Of a stretch of 64,000 bases of DNA, positions 1 through 12,625 are shown piece by piece. Source of the stretch: Syngnathus acus (taxonomy: Eukaryota > Chordata > Actinopteri > Syngnathiformes > Syngnathidae); assembly GCF_901709675.1 (NCBI RefSeq), contig NC_051088.1, forward strand, positions 3,667,164 through 3,731,163, given 5' to 3'. Positions within the stretch are counted from its first letter, which is position 1. Each line of letters opens with the position of its first letter. Both the position numbers and the translations under genes were made by a program. The notes beneath the pieces were generated by a model, which did not search any database, had not been told where the DNA came from, and was given only the letters and a program-made list of their open reading frames with translations.

Positions 1-3000
1 TCCACTGGACACAGACCCCTTCCCTAACCATGTAAAAACCCTCTTTTAGCTTATTGCATGCTAATAGATGATGAAGGTCTGCTTCCTTCCTTCCTTCCTT
101 CCTAGATCTTTGGTATCTATCCTGTAGTTCTGTTTTTTTTTTTTGTTTTTTGTTTTTTTAAATCACTAGCTTGTAGATGCGTGGTCTGGGGTGGCCTTGG
201 AAAGCGCGTGCACATTGGAAATTGTCTTGCGTGCTCCAAGTTGAAAAACTGGTGCTTCACATTCTTGAACTATTTTGATCATTGAACGTTACTTCTTGAA
301 TTGTATAGCTTTAGTGGTTCATTAAAGAGGAAAGACCCTTGCTGCTGCATACAGATCAGATGAGAGAGAAAACAGTGCTCTGCTTCTGTTGTAAGCAGTT
401 TGGAAGCTAGAATCTAGCTAGCAAATAGGAGAAATTTTAAAAGACATTCTGCCTATATGTTTCGATTTGATAGCATTTAAATCACAGGTGTTTCTGGCTT
501 TTTGTTTGGGCTTTCGGTGTCCTTTTAGTGAATTGTTTCCTGTGATTGGTTTTGCCTGGGGTTCCACAGGTCCTTCCCAGACCCACCCACATCCATCAGC
601 CAATTAGCTTCCTGCTTGGTCATTTGTGTCGAGTTGCATTGTCAATCCTCATGCATTTAGCTCCTGGTATTTTCACCTCAATTAGTTTTGTTTTTTTACC
701 CCATTTGTACAAGTTCACAAGTTATATCTAGTTTCACCTCCACCCTTGAATTCTACAAATCAAGCAAAAGATATTCAGTAAGACATTTAAGGCAAATAAA
801 ACAATGTGAAATTGTATCAGTGCAGCCAGCTACAATAGCTCCCTAAACTTGAGATTCCAACCCGGGACAGCAGCAACCTTTTTGTGTTTGCATCGTTGTT
901 AAGTGGCAGTGTAATTGAACTTTGACTGAAATAAAGAAGTACAGATGTAGCTAATAATGATTTTAAGGCACTTTATGTTGTAGTTTTACTGTAAATGTGA
1001 TTTGTTTTGTTTTTGGGGTTGATGGTTATTTTTGCAGGGGAAATGGGATTTCATGAAGATAGTTTCAGATAAATGCGAGTAGTTGAGGCATGCAATGGGC
1101 AGTAAAACAAACCCAAAAATCTATTGAATCGATTAAATAAGTGACCTCTGCAGTTTAGGTCGTGAGACCTTACATTGGAGATGATGAAACAAACATGTTT
1201 CCTCATTTATATCGAACAGACCTTTCAAAATCGGCATGGACGGAGGACCACACTTGTTGATCAAGTTAGACAGTTTGCTTCTCTTGACGTGTGCCGAAAA
1301 ATGTGCACCAGTGCAACTGCCAGCTTGTAGGGACGTTACTCTTGCTATCAGGACTAGATTGAAATGCTCTGCAAGATATTGAAATGGACAGCATTTTAAT
1401 GCCAGATATCTGCTATATCATGAGGGAAATAATTAGATTAAGTTGGAGCCATAGTTAACAATGCTGACCCTAATGACTTTAAAACCAGCTCCAAAATTTC
1501 CGTTTGTCTCATATAAAATGTGATACAATAGGTTAAAATAGTGACAGCACATTAACATAAATTGTGCTTTTTTTTAGCCCTCTGCCACTTAGAACAGTAT
1601 AAAGTGGAACGACTTTGCAAATATACAGCCCCACCCCACCCCACCCCCACCCCAAAATAAAAGTTCAACTATGCTGCTTGAGTGGACAAGGAAAATATTT
1701 TAAACCATTCATGTCTCTGTGTCCTTATTAAGATATGCAGTATAAATTACTTTGAGTCAATTAGTTGAAAAACTCAACGCTTAGGGGGAGAAAGTACATT
1801 TATTAGGAAAGTACCTTTATTCCAGTCAAAATGCAACAGATGGGCATTTGTGATTCTTGTGTTTGGGTTTGTTTTCTAACAAATGTACATACAGTCTTTT
1901 GAGAGATGTGGAGAATCAAAGATATTCTATTACAAAAGCAAGGTTTCAGTCATGTGCAATTCAAAGCAGCATGCTCTGCATTAAATGAGGATCTTCATGT
2001 ACTATGCAATCGCCAACTTCATACTGTTGCCTCTCTGCACCTCCCCTTTTCCGCATAGCTTCATCTGGACCATTGAGGGAATCTTGTGTTTATTGTGGAT
2101 TTGTCTGTGGAAGGTGAAAATCCTCAGCGGCTAATGCGGTATTGCATGCATAATATACCATTCTAATTTATAAGGAAGAATTAAATAAAACTATGTGACT
2201 TTGGAGGCAGCTGTGTTTAAAGCAGAGCTCCAAGTGACTAAGAACATTTTTTTGCTAAATAAAAGAGCCGTTATAATACCGCCTGTTGTATTTTTTTTTT
2301 TAACAGTCAGTTTTTAAGTCAGAACTACAATTGGTTGTAAATACACTTGATGAGAACTAATGATGAATTGACTAATGATTAATAATAACAATGCAGATTT
2401 ATACAGCACTTTTCCGGACACTCAAAAACGCTTTACAGTGAATATACTAACATTCGAGAATACATCGTGAATACATCGCTATTCATGCACTCACACATTC
2501 ACACTCTAGTAGTGGTAAACTACATGAGTAGACAGCGCTGCACTGGGGGGGTGCGTGCAAAACAGAAGAATATGGTTACATTACACATGCAAGTCCATTT
2601 ACTGTAGGCCTACATGACCAAATGACAAAAAAGAAAATATGGATACATTACATATGTAAGTCCATTTACTGTAGGCCTACAAATGATAAAACATGAGGTT
2701 TTTTTCACAACTCAATACTCACATAAGTTGGTGAAGTCGTGCCTCCCAGATTGTGAAAGAGTGTGACAATTCCACAAACATAGATAATGCGAACATAAAC
2801 TTTCATATAAACACTCCAATGCACTCAAACTTCCTTCAGGGACAAGAACACTTGACTTTTTATGTCATATTTACATACAGTCAAAAGTTTGGGCACCCCT
2901 GATCATTTTCAAGATTTTCTTTTATAAATCATTGGTTGTTCGGATCAACAATTTCAGTTAAATATATCATATGGCAGACAAAAACAGTGATATTTGAGAA

Positions 3001-3293
3001 GTGAAATTAAGTTTATAGGATTCACAGAAAGTGTGCAATCATTACCTAAACAAAAGTAGGCAGGTGCATACTACATTTGGGCACCCCAACAGAAAAATTA
3101 CATCAATATTTAGTAGATCCTCCTTTTGCAGAAATAACACCCTCCAAACGCTTTCTATACCTTCCAACGAGAGTCTGGATTCTGGTTGAAAGTATTTTTG
3201 ACCATTCTCCTTCACAAAATATCTCCAGTGGAGCCCGGTGAATGGGGACCACTCTTGTTGTATGTTGTAATGTAATTATGAATGTAGTTTTAT
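1..3293. other. AT-rich noncoding stretch left of the ETV5-like gene
   Basis: No open frame longer than about 75 codons and no recognisable protein similarity was found. The stretch has poly-T and C-rich simple runs (about 131-165 and 1629-1655) and several AATAAA-like sites. It could include the 3' UTR of a gene outside the window, but nothing shows this directly. A Tc1-like remnant begins near 2875 and is listed separately. Confidence 0.5.
2873..3240 (+). mobile_element. Tc1/mariner-like transposon 5' remnant
   Basis: The stretch opens with TACAGTCAAAAGTTTGGGCA, which resembles the terminal repeat of teleost Tc1-like elements. It is followed by an AT-rich leader and, around 3105-3235, the antisense of a degraded transposase segment. 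The copy stops where a SINE starts near 3294, so it is truncated. No intact transposase frame remains. Confidence 0.6.
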
Positions 3294-3560
3294 GGGCGGC
3301 ACGGTAATTGACTGGTGAGCACCTCCGCCTCACAGTGCAATGGTTGTAGGTTCAATTCCAGCTCTGACCTTCCAGTGTGGGCCGATTGACCACTCAATTG
3401 TCCATAGGTATGAGTGTGAAAGGTTGTTGTCTATATGTGCCCTGCCACTGGCTGGCTACTAGTTCAGTGTGTCCCCAGCCTACTGCCCAAAGTCAGCTGG
3501 GATAGACCCCAGCACATCCATGACCCTTGTGAAGATACGTTCAGAAAATGCACGGATGTA
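3294..3560 (+). repeat. Teleost tRNA-derived SINE-like repeat (family A), diverged copy
   Basis: It starts with GGGCGGCACGG, has a B-box-like GGTTCAATTCC near 3350, and carries the family's internal blocks: a GCCCTGCCACTGGCTGGCTA-type block and a 'cagctgggatagaccccag' block. Other copies lie at 13122-13490, 20122-20400, 23128-23345, 29601-29725 and 56270-56345. It butts directly against the Tc1-like remnant. Confidence 0.75.
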
Positions 3561-3896
3561 GCTTTATTCATGGTAAATGGTCTTTTGTATTGCGCTTTTC
3601 CACCTAGCTGTTAGGGCCCTCAACAGTGCATTCACACTGACTTTCTCATTCACCTACTGATCATGCAGCATCAGGAGCAACTCAGGGTTCAGTGTCTTGC
3701 TCAAGGATATTTTGACATGGTCACAATATCTCAAACCAATAGGCTTGAACCCACAACCTCTGGGTTGGGAGATGACCACCGATCCACAGCACCCCAGAAC
3801 ATGAATAAATAAGATTTGGACCCAAATTAAATTTAGTTTTTGTTGAATGCAATAAGAATAGTTGGTCTAAAATAGAAAAGACATAAGAGTAAAAAT

Positions 3897-4714
3897 GTTT
3901 ATTGTATCATTGAAGATTGACAGAAGGCACATGTACAGCATGTGAAGGCCATTACTCTCCTGCAGTGAGCCCACACAAAAAACATGAGTAATCTGCAAAG
4001 AAAGACATTGGTCTGTGACACATTAAGTGAAACTGTGCAAATCAGTCTTTTGCAAAAATATACGTATTCATATACAGAATTATACAATCAATCCTCACTA
4101 TTTGCGAGGGAAATGCACTGGGGAAAGAAAAATATATATTTCAAATAATATTGGGGAGAATTCTTCAAACCTGCAAGGCCGGGAATGCCAAACCACAAGT
4201 GTATAGGGGTCAACTGTACCGTGTTTCGAAGACTGAGGCTACTCTACTATACAAAGACACATTGAAGCCAATTGTAAGAAATTCTCGTTTAGTAGCATAA
4301 AAGTCGGTGTCAAAAATACGGGCTACACTTTTTATTAAAACAGTTCTACCGAAAAACTTACAAGTTCATATAATGACTAAAGTATTAGCTTTCAAAAAGA
4401 AAAACAACATTTCAATACAGAAATTTATAAGCGGATGAGGAGCATGTCCCTTTCAGGCAAGTTAAGGTGCTGCAAGGCTTGGAAAAATGTGTTTTTGGTA
4501 TAATCGTACCACTTCTGTTGGACTACATTTTCCCTAATAATGTCCTGGTCTGAGGTAAAATCATGATTCTACCCTGCACAGTGTATGTCTTCTTGGGTTG
4601 CTGGCTGAAAAATATGAGTGAAACATCATTGGCATTTCTGTGAGCTAGAATATACCAAATGATGTTCATTTTTCAATTTTAAATGTTACAAATCCCACAT
4701 CGCCATTTTGTAGA
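3897..4714 (-). other. Probable 3' UTR of the ETV5-like gene
   Basis: This is about 0.8 kb of AT-rich sequence directly downstream of the stop codon at 4715-4717 on the minus strand. Minus-strand AATAAA signals (TTTATT on plus) lie at about 3898 and 4331, so one or two polyadenylation sites are plausible. The exact cleavage site cannot be read from sequence. A short mariner/Tigger-like fragment may be embedded at about 4085-4220. Confidence 0.4.
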
Positions 4715-7700
4715 CTAGTACAGGCAGCTTTCGGGGAAGACCAGTCCCTGAATGCACTGCTCGCCTCCATCGGTCAAGTAAGGACCCTCCTCCTCGTGGG
4801 GGGGCAGAGTTAAGACCTCCTCCTCACTGGCGGGAAGGGCGTCAGGGTCAGACTTCAGACTGGGCCTCTGTTTGTCTGGGAAAGCCAAGGAGAAGAGGGC
4901 CTCGGGGTTGCACACAAACTTATAGACGTATCTCTCCCCAGCAACCTGCCAGTGGAGTCAATCAGAGGAGACGAGCTGAGCACTCAGCGTACACGTCTGG
5001 GTCAGAGTGCAAATCCATTTGACCTTTACCTTCTGCATGAGGCCCTTCTCATAGTAGTACCTCAGCGAGCGGCTCAGCTTGTCGTAGTTCATGGCAGGTC
5101 GGTTCTTCTGGATGCCCCAGAGCCGGGCCACCTGGATAGCGAGAAGAAAACTTAATGTAAAATTAGGAAAGTTGAGATTCAGTGCCATGTGCAAAATAAT
5201 AACCTCTTCACAGTCAATAAGTTTGAACTCCATATTATGCCCTGTCCACACAATTAGATGTGCATTGGCCGGGTTGTCCAGAAGCGTGAGGAGAAACTGC
5301 CACAGCTGTAGAGAACCACGGCGCTGGTAAGGCAAACCATCATGCTTTACTTTACCTGCACATAAGTAAAAAAGAGTCTTGAGTCACAATCATTGGTCAG
5401 GTGTCAAGTCTTACTCTCTTACCCTCCAGTCTGTCTGGCACAACACAAGCATCATCGTGGTAGAAGCGTGCTTCTGAATCATGACCAAAACCTGCCAGTA
5501 CAGGATATGAGATGAACAAGGCTGCACTGAAGCAAGACCGTGGAGCATAACAGATGCGCTCTCACCTGCACCGCCATGCGGGAACAAGACTGGTGTTTTA
5601 CTGAAGGACTGGCAGGTTTGAACATCTTCAGGACACAAAAGTGAAAGGTAACTTATCAATATCTTGAGTAGGCTACTCCAGGTACTATCCTTGACTGCAA
5701 CAAACAGCAAGGTGAAAATGTAGCTCTCCAGATCAAAACACACCTGCGTCAAAGCCAAAGTCCCTTGGCTCTTGTTTGATGGTGATGTGTTTGAAGGCCA
5801 TCCCGTTAGAACCACAGGACCCTGCCTCAGAGTAGTGGGGCTTCGCCATCTCCTGTTTGTAAACAGCTTCACCACCGACCGGAACCAGAGGCTCTGAAAG
5901 GTGCCGCTGATACAACGGGCGGCCCGCGGTGCTTGAGTCGGAAGGGTAGGGCATGTTTGCTGTTCTCGGTAGAAAGGACCTGAGAGGGAATTTGCACATT
6001 TGTATACTGGTTATTACAGGTCATAAATTAAAATTTGATTTCATTTGTCCGTTAAATTCATGCAGACTCAATGTTGCCTTCATGTCTATAAACCTAGCTC
6101 TCAAACCCATAAATTTGGTTTTGCTAATAACAAAGGATAATCTGTTAGCATTGAACTAATTAAACTCATGTGGTTAAATATTTGCAAGTGTAAAATACAG
6201 TGGTCCACAAATACACTACTTCATAATTTTCTTAAACTAATTCAGTTAAATATTTGCCAGTGAAAAATAAAGTGCTATCGTCCGCAAATAAATCATTTGG
6301 ACCGTTACAATATCATTGACAGAAAGAAGGAAAAGTACTGGTTCCAGGACGGATCCTTGAGGTACCCCAAAAGTTATACTACGGTATTGCTCGTTGTTAA
6401 TTTCAAACAAACTGCCTTCTGTCTTTTAAATAACTCTTAACCCATTATTGAGCAACACCTCTTATGCCGTTTTTATACAATTTATCCAATAGGTGAGTGT
6501 ATCAATTGCTTTTTCAAGATCAACAAAAATACTGACTAAAACATGTTATCCATGGCTGTACAAATTTCTTCAGTTAATTCCATAAATGCTGTAGCAGTAG
6601 AGTGATTTAAGCAAAGTCCAAATTGCCTGTTGCTTAAAATGTTATATTTGTCTATAAATGTATTCAATTTTAATCATATACAAAAACATTGGAACAGTGG
6701 TGATAAAGATATTACCTGTAATAAAAAAAAAATCATTCTAATTACCTTTTTTGAAGATTGGAATTATTTTGGCTATTTTATACTTTCTGAAAAAATGACT
6801 GTGATAAATTATTAATTACAAATGTATGTGAAAGGCTCAATAATCATGTCAATTATTTGTTTGATCAGTGACATGCTCATAGAATAATTATTTGATTTTT
6901 TGTTCGAACATTTTTGAACAGTGTTCAGAATTTCACTTGCTTGTACCTTCTCAAAAAATAAATTCACATCATTTGGTATAGTTACATCGTCAATATTTTC
7001 ATCTGGGTTAGTCTGTGATAAACTAGGGCCAATGTTCACAAATTAATGACGGAATTCATTTGCAATTTCCTCTTCTCTATATATGTATATATAATAGAGT
7101 CAGGAATAAAATAATTTGGAAAAAGTGGTTTGACCTTGCCTTTTTGCAAAAGTGTTTATTACAACCTATGTATTTTTTGTAATATTTCTTCTATCTTTTT
7201 TTTTACTGTAGTACATAATTGCCTGCATACAAAAAGTGGGTCTGTGGAGTGCCTTTCTATCTATCAAATATGAACTCAAACAATCAGGTAACTTTTAAAA
7301 AATGGAATCTTTTTTTATTTCACTGAATGTATGCGATTTGGCCATGTCCCGCAGATGGTTTTCGTGCCCACAAGTCATTTGGTCTTCTGAGTATATTCTC
7401 ATACTCATATTGAACATTTTTCACGTGAGAAATTGCTGTCCACTCTGACATTTTGGATGACTGTTCCTTTAAACCAAAATGTTTTATTTTCCGACTCTGG
7501 GGAAAGAGAAGACTTGCTTCCTTCAGCCTCACAGTTGGTAATGAAAGTCATAGTCTCAGCAGTATGGCCTTTGGCAAATGTAAAATTGAACCAAAAAATG
7601 ACAGTATTTTTGCACTGACCTCTGCTCTGAACTGAAAGCTGCAGTGGCGCAGCTGATGGGAGGCTGTGGCAATGCAAACTGATGGCTTTGATTGCGCTGT

Positions 7701-8909
7701 GATATGTGGTGGTGGTGGTGGGTGAGGCAGCTGGACACCTGCCTTGCACGCTGCTGCTCCTGGGGCACGGGTCCAGTCAGGGGGTCGGTGCCAAGCGCAG
7801 AGGTACATGTCAGCTCCGATGCTTTCCTGTCCCAGGCACTGTAGAGAGAAAGACGTAGATGGAGCGAAGGTGATGATGGAGAGAAAGACACTCTTCCCTC
7901 TCATAACGGAAGGCCTCTTCTTGGTAGTCGTCCTACCTGTTGTTATAAAGGCGCATTTCTGTGTGACGCATCCTGATGGAGCACAGATCTTTGGTTGGGC
8001 TGGACTCTTGTTTCACTTTGCCGACCGGTGGCGCTTGAAACATCGCTGCAATCACAAAAGACAATGTCACATAACCACTATCAATCAGTAGGTGTTGAAG
8101 AAGGACTAGAAGTCTCTCTGTCCTTCTCACCCATCAAAATGGGGCCATTTCAACAAGAGGTGTCTAAAGTGTGCAATTTTTCTTTATCCATGGTATTTTT
8201 ACAAGAGCATCTCACTGACATGTTTAGACACCTAGGAAATGCTTTAAATTGCAAAGTAAATAAATAACATATGCTCTTTTAATAATTTACACAGTTTCAA
8301 TGTATGGTACTGCTCTACACAAAGCTTGCTCCAGCCTCAATGGTCTACTCACAGTTACTGGACTGGAAATCTGGAACAAACTGTTCATCATCAGGATTCT
8401 GAGCTGAAGAGGCAGGTAGCAGAAAAGGGAGAAAAGGTCAGATACTAGATATTGATGCCCCAGGAGGTCAATCCTTACATGTCCTTAAATGGAGATCATG
8501 AGGTCAATGCTTACATGTCCCTAAACCTTCCGCTATCCAGATTTCCTGAAGCTGGCTGAGATCTTGGAAAAGTTCTGCAAACCAGACATTCAATTGTATC
8601 TGTTGACAGGCATCATTCTAACAAAGAATTTTCTCCAACAAAATGCTCACACCTTCAGATTTTTGGGAAGTTAACATTGTGGCCATACCCTCTGTGTCTT
8701 GATCTAAACCAGCATCCATGAACTTCCTTTTCCTGCCACCAAGACATCGCTTGTTTCCCTGTGAGTGACATGTTCACACACAAACGGCAAGGATTAGGCA
8801 TCAAAGGGTACTTTCTTATTCATTCTAAACAACAAAACATCAAATTCTGGTCCAAACTCACATTCTCTGGTACCACAAAAGGGACCTGCTGGTCATAAAA
8901 GCAGTCCAT
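4715..8909 (-). CDS. etv5: ETS transcription factor, PEA3 subfamily, ETV5-like
   Basis: Twelve coding exons give a 464-aa frame: 8862-8909, 8689-8758, 8527-8574, 8353-8403, 7937-8045, 7620-7838, 5744-5979, 5566-5625, 5423-5491, 5204-5355, 5030-5131 and 4715-4945. Every junction is GT/AG and in phase. The start [16 protein letters not shown] is PEA3-type. An acidic activation region ([12 protein letters not shown], about residues 39-72) follows. [11 protein letters not shown] block and an IKQEPRDF block precede the ETS domain at about 319-402. The recognition helix [21 protein letters not shown] is essentially canonical. The segment DRLEGKVK before the ETS domain is characteristic of ETV5 rather than ETV1/ETV4. 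Proteins of this group act in the nucleus on GGAA sites downstream of FGF/ERK signalling. Oddities: the central ETS residues [19 protein letters not shown] deviate from the near-invariant PEA3 sequence, and the usual first RQLSEP segment is absent. ETV4 is the main alternative. The start is supported by the family N-terminus; 5' UTR exons lie further right. Confidence 0.93.
6190..7045 (-). mobile_element. Degraded LINE reverse-transcriptase fragment in an ETV5-like intron
   Basis: The minus strand, read through several frameshifts, shows reverse-transcriptase blocks: PIFKKG-like, NRQFG, VDLEKA and GVPQGSVL...LFL..VNDI. A connection segment with FFEKV...SEILNTV lies near 6880-7040. The block order is that of a non-LTR (CR1/L2/Jockey-type) element. 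It lies inside the intron between coding exons 5744-5979 and 7620-7838, on the same strand as the gene. No intact frame remains. Confidence 0.7.
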
Positions 8910-8980
8910 GCTACAAAAGTCTTCACCCTGAAACAAATAAAGATGGGACAGTGAGGAGTTGACACAGCTTCCAGTATATT

Positions 8981-9330
<350 letters not shown>

Positions 9331-9339
9331 ACAAAAGTG

Positions 9340-10030
9340 CGAATGAAGTTGACCCGGAGAGGGGCGGGGTTTATTGTTTTTCTCAATGAAGTGAAACTTG
9401 ATCCTGGTAAGCGTAAAGGATGAGGCTCGTGCCGATCTCCATTTTAGTAATTTAACACAAACGTATAAGGCGGGGGTACGCGCAAAACATTCCAAAGAAC
9501 ACACAGGCTCAACCGCAGTCGTGCTGTGGAGAGTTAAAAAAAAATGGACGCAGCTTTGCCCCTTCGTCAGAAAATGGCGAATGACGTTACAAGCGTCTGC
9601 CTCAACGAAGCAGACAATAAGAAAACAAAAAAACAAAATGAGTACCGCACGTCTCACCCGGATAAGAAGTTTTAAATTGTGTCAAAGTTAAACTCGACCT
9701 GTTTTCCACACCTACATTCCCCGCAGATCTTCGAATCAAAACGCGACCGCAGATTTTTCTCAATGGAGACGCCTTGGCGCTCAGTGCGAGCAGATTCCAG
9801 TGCTCCCTTCCCATTGGCAACCAAATGTGTCAATCAAATCCAACCAATCACATTTGCGAGCATTCATGGGTCCTTCCTTCACTGTTTTTATGAATGGCCG
9901 CAATTCATTCATGTGTCCAAGGTTCACTTAAAGGGCCCGGCGACGTAACAGACATACGAATAATAACCCACAAATAAAACACGTTGAAAGTAGTCATATA
10001 TTCAACATCCCCTGAAGGTACAGATCAACA
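9340..10030. other. Noncoding stretch upstream of the ETV5-like gene, possible promoter region
   Basis: This is a moderately CpG-containing segment (for example 9355-9480 and 9700-9780) to the right of the first coding exon. The coding exon 8862-8909 is preceded by a TTTCAG acceptor at 8928, so a noncoding 5' exon should lie further right, plausibly here. No specific core promoter or donor site could be fixed. Confidence 0.3.
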
Positions 10031-10033
10031 ACG

Positions 10034-10324
10034 CTCAGTGGCCAAGTGGTAGAGTGTCCACCCTGAGAATGGAAGGTTGTGGGTTCAAACCCCGGTCGGG
10101 TCATACCAAAGACTAAAAATGGGACCCATTGCCTCCCTGCTTCGCACTCATCATTAAGGGTTGGAATTGGGGGATTAGATCACCAAATGATTCCCGGGCG
10201 CGGCACCGCTGCTGCTCACTGCTCCCTTCGGGGATGGGTTAAATGCAGAGACAAATTTCACCACACCCAGTTGATGTGTGACAATCATTGGGTCTTTACC
10301 TTTTTTTTTTTTTTTTTTTTTTTT
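10034..10324 (+). repeat. tRNA-derived SINE (family B), copy 1
   Basis: The head has an A-box-like 'tggccaagtggtagagtg' and a B box GGTTCAAACCC near 10083. The body contains 'gattcccgggcgcggcaccg' and 'cttcaccacaccca'-type blocks. It ends in 'gggtctttacc' followed by a run of about 24 T. A second copy with the same blocks is at 41144-41445. The tRNA-like head and the two-copy match support SINE status. It is not a functional tRNA. Confidence 0.85.
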
Positions 10325-11475
10325 AAAGCAAAAGCTTACTTTGATGTGAACGGAATGAATGTCTCATTGTTAATAGAATCTGCCGCTATAGCAAACCCAC
10401 AAATCCGGTTGTACCAGTGTGGTACCAAATTTTCATCAAACTAATTCGGTTTTCTTGGACAATGACAAGTGTCGTGTCCTTTAAATTGCTGTTCTGAGTG
10501 GTGTGGACTCGCGGTTTGTGTATTCGGGTGCAGTATAAACCTTTCACCACTAGATGACAGAATTGGGGATCCAACAATGAAACTTTAATACGAGGTAATG
10601 TGAAAGTGGACCTGATGTACTAATATAATAGTAACGGCTAGGTTTTAGTAAATCAGTTTCCCGAAGGCATACGTTTAATTTTCTATAAGCTTACGTACGT
10701 ACAGGTAGTTAATATATTTAAATGTATACGTTTATCCATATATACCTACAAGTGTAGGTCCTACACATACTTACACACACAAATTAAGATTTAGATACAT
10801 AGTATACGGGTTGCTTTTGTTCGGTTCACACAAAGTACATCCAACACAAAACTAATCAGAGGCAGAGCTGATGTAGGTATGCAATTGCAGGGAGCTCACG
10901 CTGTTGGCACAGCTTCAGTACAAGTTACGTTGTTACTAAGTTATTTGAAATACCTAAATTAACCCTGTAAGACCCACCGTGGCAGATCTGCAAAACATTT
11001 TTTTAAAACTATGAAAAATATTTTTTTCTTTTTCTTTTTTTCACATAGACATGAGTCAGGTAGTCCTATTGTTCATTATCCCACTCTGTTATGGGGTTGT
11101 TATTTAAGCCCCACCCACAACCTGTTCAGCTCACACCTCGCTGGACAGCGTGAAGGACATATCTCTTTGTTACACTAGACTGGATTAATCAAAGAAAAGT
11201 AAGTAAAATGCTTTTATATTTTTTTAGGCGATCATTAGAATGTCTAGACTCTAGAACATGTGCATATGCTTATTTTGTTAAATATATACCCCAAATGTAA
11301 ATTAGTGCATGTAGTATATGTGTTACAGATATGCACGAGCGTGGTAGCGAAAAAGGCCCTAATTGTGACATGCCTAAGTGTAGTGTAAATCAGCATGGAT
11401 CTTCTAGTTTATATTATCTTCTAATATATTTACACATTGTGTGTATTTGTAACATTTGCAAACAAGGGTTTAGAG

Positions 11476-12122
11476 CAGGGGTTCTTAACCTTCGAATGAT
11501 TCCAGACCCCCAATGGATTGTCCAATATGGTACCATACCCCCTTCACTTGACTGTTGAAATAATTATTAACCCTAACCCTAAAAAGAAGCGCAAGAAAGA
11601 AGAAAGAAGAGCTTTTGACCTCATATTTACTTGCCTTATTATTCCTTCTGTGTTAATATTTTCCTTAGGGGAGGATGGGTGTGTTGTGGTGTAGTGAGTG
11701 TGATGCAGGACAAAATAACTGCTGTGGTGTGGGAGTGAGGCGTGAATATGAATGTTGTGGGTGAGGGGGCGGACGGCTTTTTGACGCTACAGCGATGTTG
11801 TGGTCAGTTATGCTGCTTGTGGTCCCGCCAGAGCTCAGCTGATGGCCACAACACCCAATGCCTGTGCTGTCAGTGCTGCCAACTCTACAGATTAATCGTT
11901 AGGTCTGCAGATTTTTACGTTCATTTGAGATTGTCAGATTTTAACTACTTACAAGCATAACGACAGTGAACAAGAACATAAGCATAACTAAAAAAAATAA
12001 CCTGTGAACAATAATAGGTACAAAATAGAAGAAAATAACGAGAGATACTAAAAAAATACCTGATTACGAGAGATCGAGTCCCATACCCCCAGCATTTGGA
12101 TACCCCCGGTTAAGAACCCCTG
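11476..12122. mobile_element. hAT-like non-autonomous element nested in the piggyBac
   Basis: The terminal inverted repeats CAGGGGTTCTTAACC (11476-11490) and its reverse complement (12108-12122) match over 15 bp. The flanks GTTTAGAG (11468-11475) and GTGGAGAG (12123-12130) agree at 6 of 8 positions, consistent with an aged 8-bp hAT target duplication. No transposase frame is visible inside. The interior includes a short (CCCTAA)2-like run at about 11569 and AT-rich sequence. Confidence 0.85.
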
Positions 12123-12625
12123 GTGGAGAGGATAAATGCAAGTAAACTCAGTTTATTAACCTCTTTGTCCATGTTCACGAATGTGAAGGGCGGTTGTAAA
12201 TTGAACAGGTGTTAATGTTCAGGATGCAGGGTAGGGTCGTTAGTGGGGGGTTAATTTGACCATGATCGTCACAGCACAATAGGTTGGTCAAACAATATTG
12301 TATGGCATGTTAATAGACTACTGCAGTGGAATGTGTAAATGCAAATGCACTCATTGTTTTTATTTTTCATTTTCAGCATGGTATTTCCAAGGAAAGATTC
12401 TTGCTTCAGTACGCAGGATGTGATAGATGCTGTCCAGAATGGAGAGAGTGATGTGGACATTAACTTCAATGAAACTGACGAGGAGTTAGATGAAGAAGAT
12501 TGTGGTGATGTGAAAGAGAACCAACCACCCACTGACTGCCGAGTAGACACGGACATTGAGCCACAACCATCTAAACAGGCCAAGCCCCGTGACAGATATC
12601 GGTGGCAGAAAAAGGATTTCACGAA

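Noticed and set aside
7548-7904. Histidine/proline-rich minus-strand frames of 111-118 codons as separate proteins
   Set aside because: They are exon 7620-7838 of the ETV5-like gene with intron read-through, in the right or neighbouring frames.
10034-10100. tRNA-like A and B boxes
   Set aside because: Part of a SINE head with a long SINE body and a second copy at 41144. No foldable cloverleaf of a functional tRNA was seen.
11566-11580. CCCTAACCCTAA, a telomere-like hexamer run
   Set aside because: Only about two units, inside a hAT-like element. Not an interstitial telomere.
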